DNA from: Lachnospiraceae bacterium
GTDB taxonomy: Bacteria > Bacillota > Clostridia > Lachnospirales > Lachnospiraceae
Length of the DNA stretch: 7,206 nt
Assembly: GCA_003488965.1 (NCBI GenBank)
Contig: DNJW01000272.1
Location: 1-7,206, forward strand
Reading direction: 5' to 3'
Made by a program: the position numbers and the translations under genes. Of this stretch, positions 5,801-7,206 are shown one piece after another. The notes below the pieces were generated by a model. It saw only the letters and a program-made list of their open reading frames with translations, did not search any database and was not told the origin of the DNA. The number at the start of each line of letters is the position of its first letter. Positions within the stretch are counted from its first letter, which is position 1.

Positions 5801-7057
5801 ATGACAGTGAAAGAAAAGTATGAGTCAGCGAAAGAGCAGTATGGAAAGCTTGGAGTCGATACGGACGAAGTATTGGAAACCTTAAAAAATATTCCGATTT
5901 CCATGCACTGCTGGCAGGGGGATGACGTAATCGGTTTTGACCACGACGGACCGCTGACCGGCGGAATCCAGACGACGGGAAATTATCCGGGAAAGGCAAG
6001 CACACCGGAAGAACTGATGGCAGATATCGAAAAGGCATTCAGCCTGATTCCCGGAAAACATAAGGTAAATCTTCATGCATGTTATGCTATTTTTGAAGAA
6101 GGCGAACGCGTGGACAGGGATAAGCTGGAGCCCAAACATTTTGCAAAATGGGTAGAGTTCGGAAAGAAAAACGGCATAGCTTTTGATTTTAACCCTACTT
6201 GTTTTTCCCATCCTATGGCAGAGGACAGTCTCACATTGTCCAGCCCTGATGAAAAAGTACGTAAATTCTGGGTGGACCACTGCAAAGCCTGCATCAGGAT
6301 TTCAGAATATCTGGCAACAGAGCAGGGAAGCCCTTGCGCTATGAATATATGGATTCCGGACGGAATGAAGGATGTGCCGGCAGACCGTCTCGGACCGAGG
6401 GCAAGATTTAAGAAATCCTTGGATGAGATTCTGGCAATTCCTTATGATAAGGAGAAGGTTCTTGTATGCCTGGAGTCCAAGGTGTTCGGCATCGGAATGG
6501 AATCCTATACAGTGGGTTCCAGCGAATTTACTATAAGCTATGCAGCAAAGAACGGTATTATCAGTTTATTGGATAACGGGCATTATCATCCTACAGAAGT
6601 AGTGTCCGACAAGATTCCTTCCATGCTTCTGTTCAACGATAAGATTGCCCTTCATGTAACCAGAGGCGTACGCTGGGACAGTGACCATGTAGTTCTTCTG
6701 GATGATGAGACAAAAGAAATTGCAAAAGAAATTGTACGGAACGATGCCATTGACCGTGTACTTCTGGCATTGGATTACTTTGATGCAAGCATTAACCGTA
6801 TCGCAGCTTGGGTAATCGGTATGCGCAATATGCAGAAGGCTCTGCTGTATGCCCTGCTTTCTCCCAATAAGAAATTGAAGGAACTGCAGGACGAAGGAAG
6901 ATTTACCGAACTGATGATGCAGCAGGAAGAAATCAAGACTTATCCGTTCGGCGATGTATGGAACCAGTTCTGCGAAATGAACGGTGTTCCGGTTGGGGAA
7001 AGCTGGTTTGCGGATGTAAAGGAATATGAGGAAAACGTGCTGCTTAAGAGAAATTAA
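5801..7057 (+). CDS. rhaA: L-rhamnose isomerase
   Basis: Predicted 418-residue cytoplasmic enzyme that interconverts L-rhamnose and L-rhamnulose, the first step of the pathway; the E. coli enzyme has 419 residues. All metal ligands known from that enzyme are present with a constant offset of nine: E225, D258, H285 and D325 for one metal, and H261, D293 and D295 with the neighbouring site. They lie in LESKVFGIGMES (224-235), LLDNGHYHPTE (256-266), LHVTRGVRWDSDHV (284-297) and LALDYFDASINR (322-333). The N-terminal SMHCWQGDDVIGF (34-46) is also typical. ATG at 5801 follows AGGAGG (5787-5792) by eight bases; the ATG at 5794 is out of frame. Likely cotranscribed with rhaB, although the 109-base gap with tandem repeats may tune its expression. 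A strong terminator lies 39 bases after the stop, so rhaA ends the operon. Confidence 0.97.
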   Translation: MTVKEKYESAKEQYGKLGVDTDEVLETLKNIPISMHCWQGDDVIGFDHDGPLTGGIQTTGNYPGKASTPEELMADIEKAFSLIPGKHKVNLHACYAIFEEGERVDRDKLEPKHFAKWVEFGKKNGIAFDFNPTCFSHPMAEDSLTLSSPDEKVRKFWVDHCKACIRISEYLATEQGSPCAMNIWIPDGMKDVPADRLGPRARFKKSLDEILAIPYDKEKVLVCLESKVFGIGMESYTVGSSEFTISYAAKNGIISLLDNGHYHPTEVVSDKIPSMLLFNDKIALHVTRGVRWDSDHVVLLDDETKEIAKEIVRNDAIDRVLLALDYFDASINRIAAWVIGMRNMQKALLYALLSPNKKLKELQDEGRFTELMMQQEEIKTYPFGDVWNQFCEMNGVPVGESWFADVKEYEENVLLKRN

Positions 7058-7095
7058 AGAAGTTTAGACGGCGGATATGCAATTGCTGCCGTTGC

Positions 7096-7130
7096 AGAGA
7101 GCCCGGCTTGCCGGGCTCTCTTATTTATGT
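7096..7130 (+). terminator. Intrinsic terminator of the rhaBA operon
   Basis: AGAGAGCCCGGC (7096-7107) pairs with GCCGGGCTCTCT (7110-7121) in a perfect 12-base GC-rich stem around a two-base TT centre, which in RNA would open to a small loop. The downstream bases TTATTTAT are T-rich but not a pure run. Position, 39 bases after the rhaA stop codon, fits the end of the operon. Confidence 0.9.
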
Positions 7131-7162
7131 AATAGGAAATTACGCCGCAGCGTTGTGAGAAG

Positions 7163-7191
7163 AAAAGTTGGCCGCCGGGTCAACTTTTTTT
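7163..7191. terminator. Second, probably bidirectional intrinsic terminator
   Basis: AAAAGTTGGCC (7163-7173) pairs with GGTCAACTTTT (7178-7188), including one G-T pair, around the loop GCCG, and is followed by a T run to 7191. On the minus strand the same stem is followed by CTTTTCTTCT, so it could also end a transcript entering from the right. It backs up the terminator at 7096-7130. No gene is seen in 7058-7206. Confidence 0.82.
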
Positions 7192-7206
7192 ACCTTATAG
7201 GAAAGT

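Noticed and set aside
7079..7086. GCAATTGC downstream of rhaA as another regulatory half-site
   Set aside because: It shares only the eight-base palindrome with the element, has no partner 22 bases away and no gene start nearby.
1..7206. Search by eye for a defence system, CRISPR array, insertion sequence or prophage
   Set aside because: All protein-coding space is taken by five intact metabolic or regulatory genes; no transposase, integrase, spaced repeat array or target-site duplication was seen.

Overview
This window looks like chromosomal DNA of a low-to-mid GC Gram-positive anaerobe, most likely a gut Lachnospiraceae/Clostridiales member. The grounds are strong purine-rich Shine-Dalgarno sequences before every gene, the gene families present, and the style of the LacI and AraC proteins. 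The genus cannot be fixed from the sequence alone, and no phage, IS, tRNA, rRNA or CRISPR feature was seen.

Layout: (1) 1-1935, a promoter-proximal regulatory element and a GTG-started gene for an amylosucrase-like GH13 enzyme (subfamily GH13_4 by motif resemblance). (2) 1979-2965, a LacI-family regulator in the same direction, 43 bases behind it and probably cotranscribed. (3) 3009-3989, an AraC-family regulator on the minus strand, convergent with lacI; a hairpin at 2995-3033 overlaps its stop codon. (4) 3990-4287, a 298-base divergent control region between the araC-type gene and rhaB, dense in inverted and direct repeats. (5) 4288-7057, rhaB (rhamnulokinase) and rhaA (L-rhamnose isomerase), probably one operon, separated by a 109-base gap with three 11-base tandem repeats. 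(6) 7058-7206, two consecutive terminator hairpins and no gene.

Function: RhaA converts L-rhamnose to L-rhamnulose and RhaB phosphorylates it to L-rhamnulose 1-phosphate. The aldolase, mutarotase and transporter are not in the window. The divergent AraC-type protein is the natural candidate regulator of rhaBA.

The most striking observation is a 45-base sequence that occurs identically at 13-57 and 4214-4258, in front of the GH13 gene and in front of rhaB, each time exactly 16 bases before an identical AAAGGAG ribosome-binding core, although the 16-base spacers have diverged. This suggests that the amylosucrase-like enzyme and the rhamnose enzymes belong to one regulon. The element contains two direct repeats, TTCGYAATTGS, 22 bases apart, a geometry typical of AraC-family operators. 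A sucrose/alpha-glucan type enzyme tied to rhamnose catabolism is not an arrangement I recognise as standard, and is the best lead in the window.
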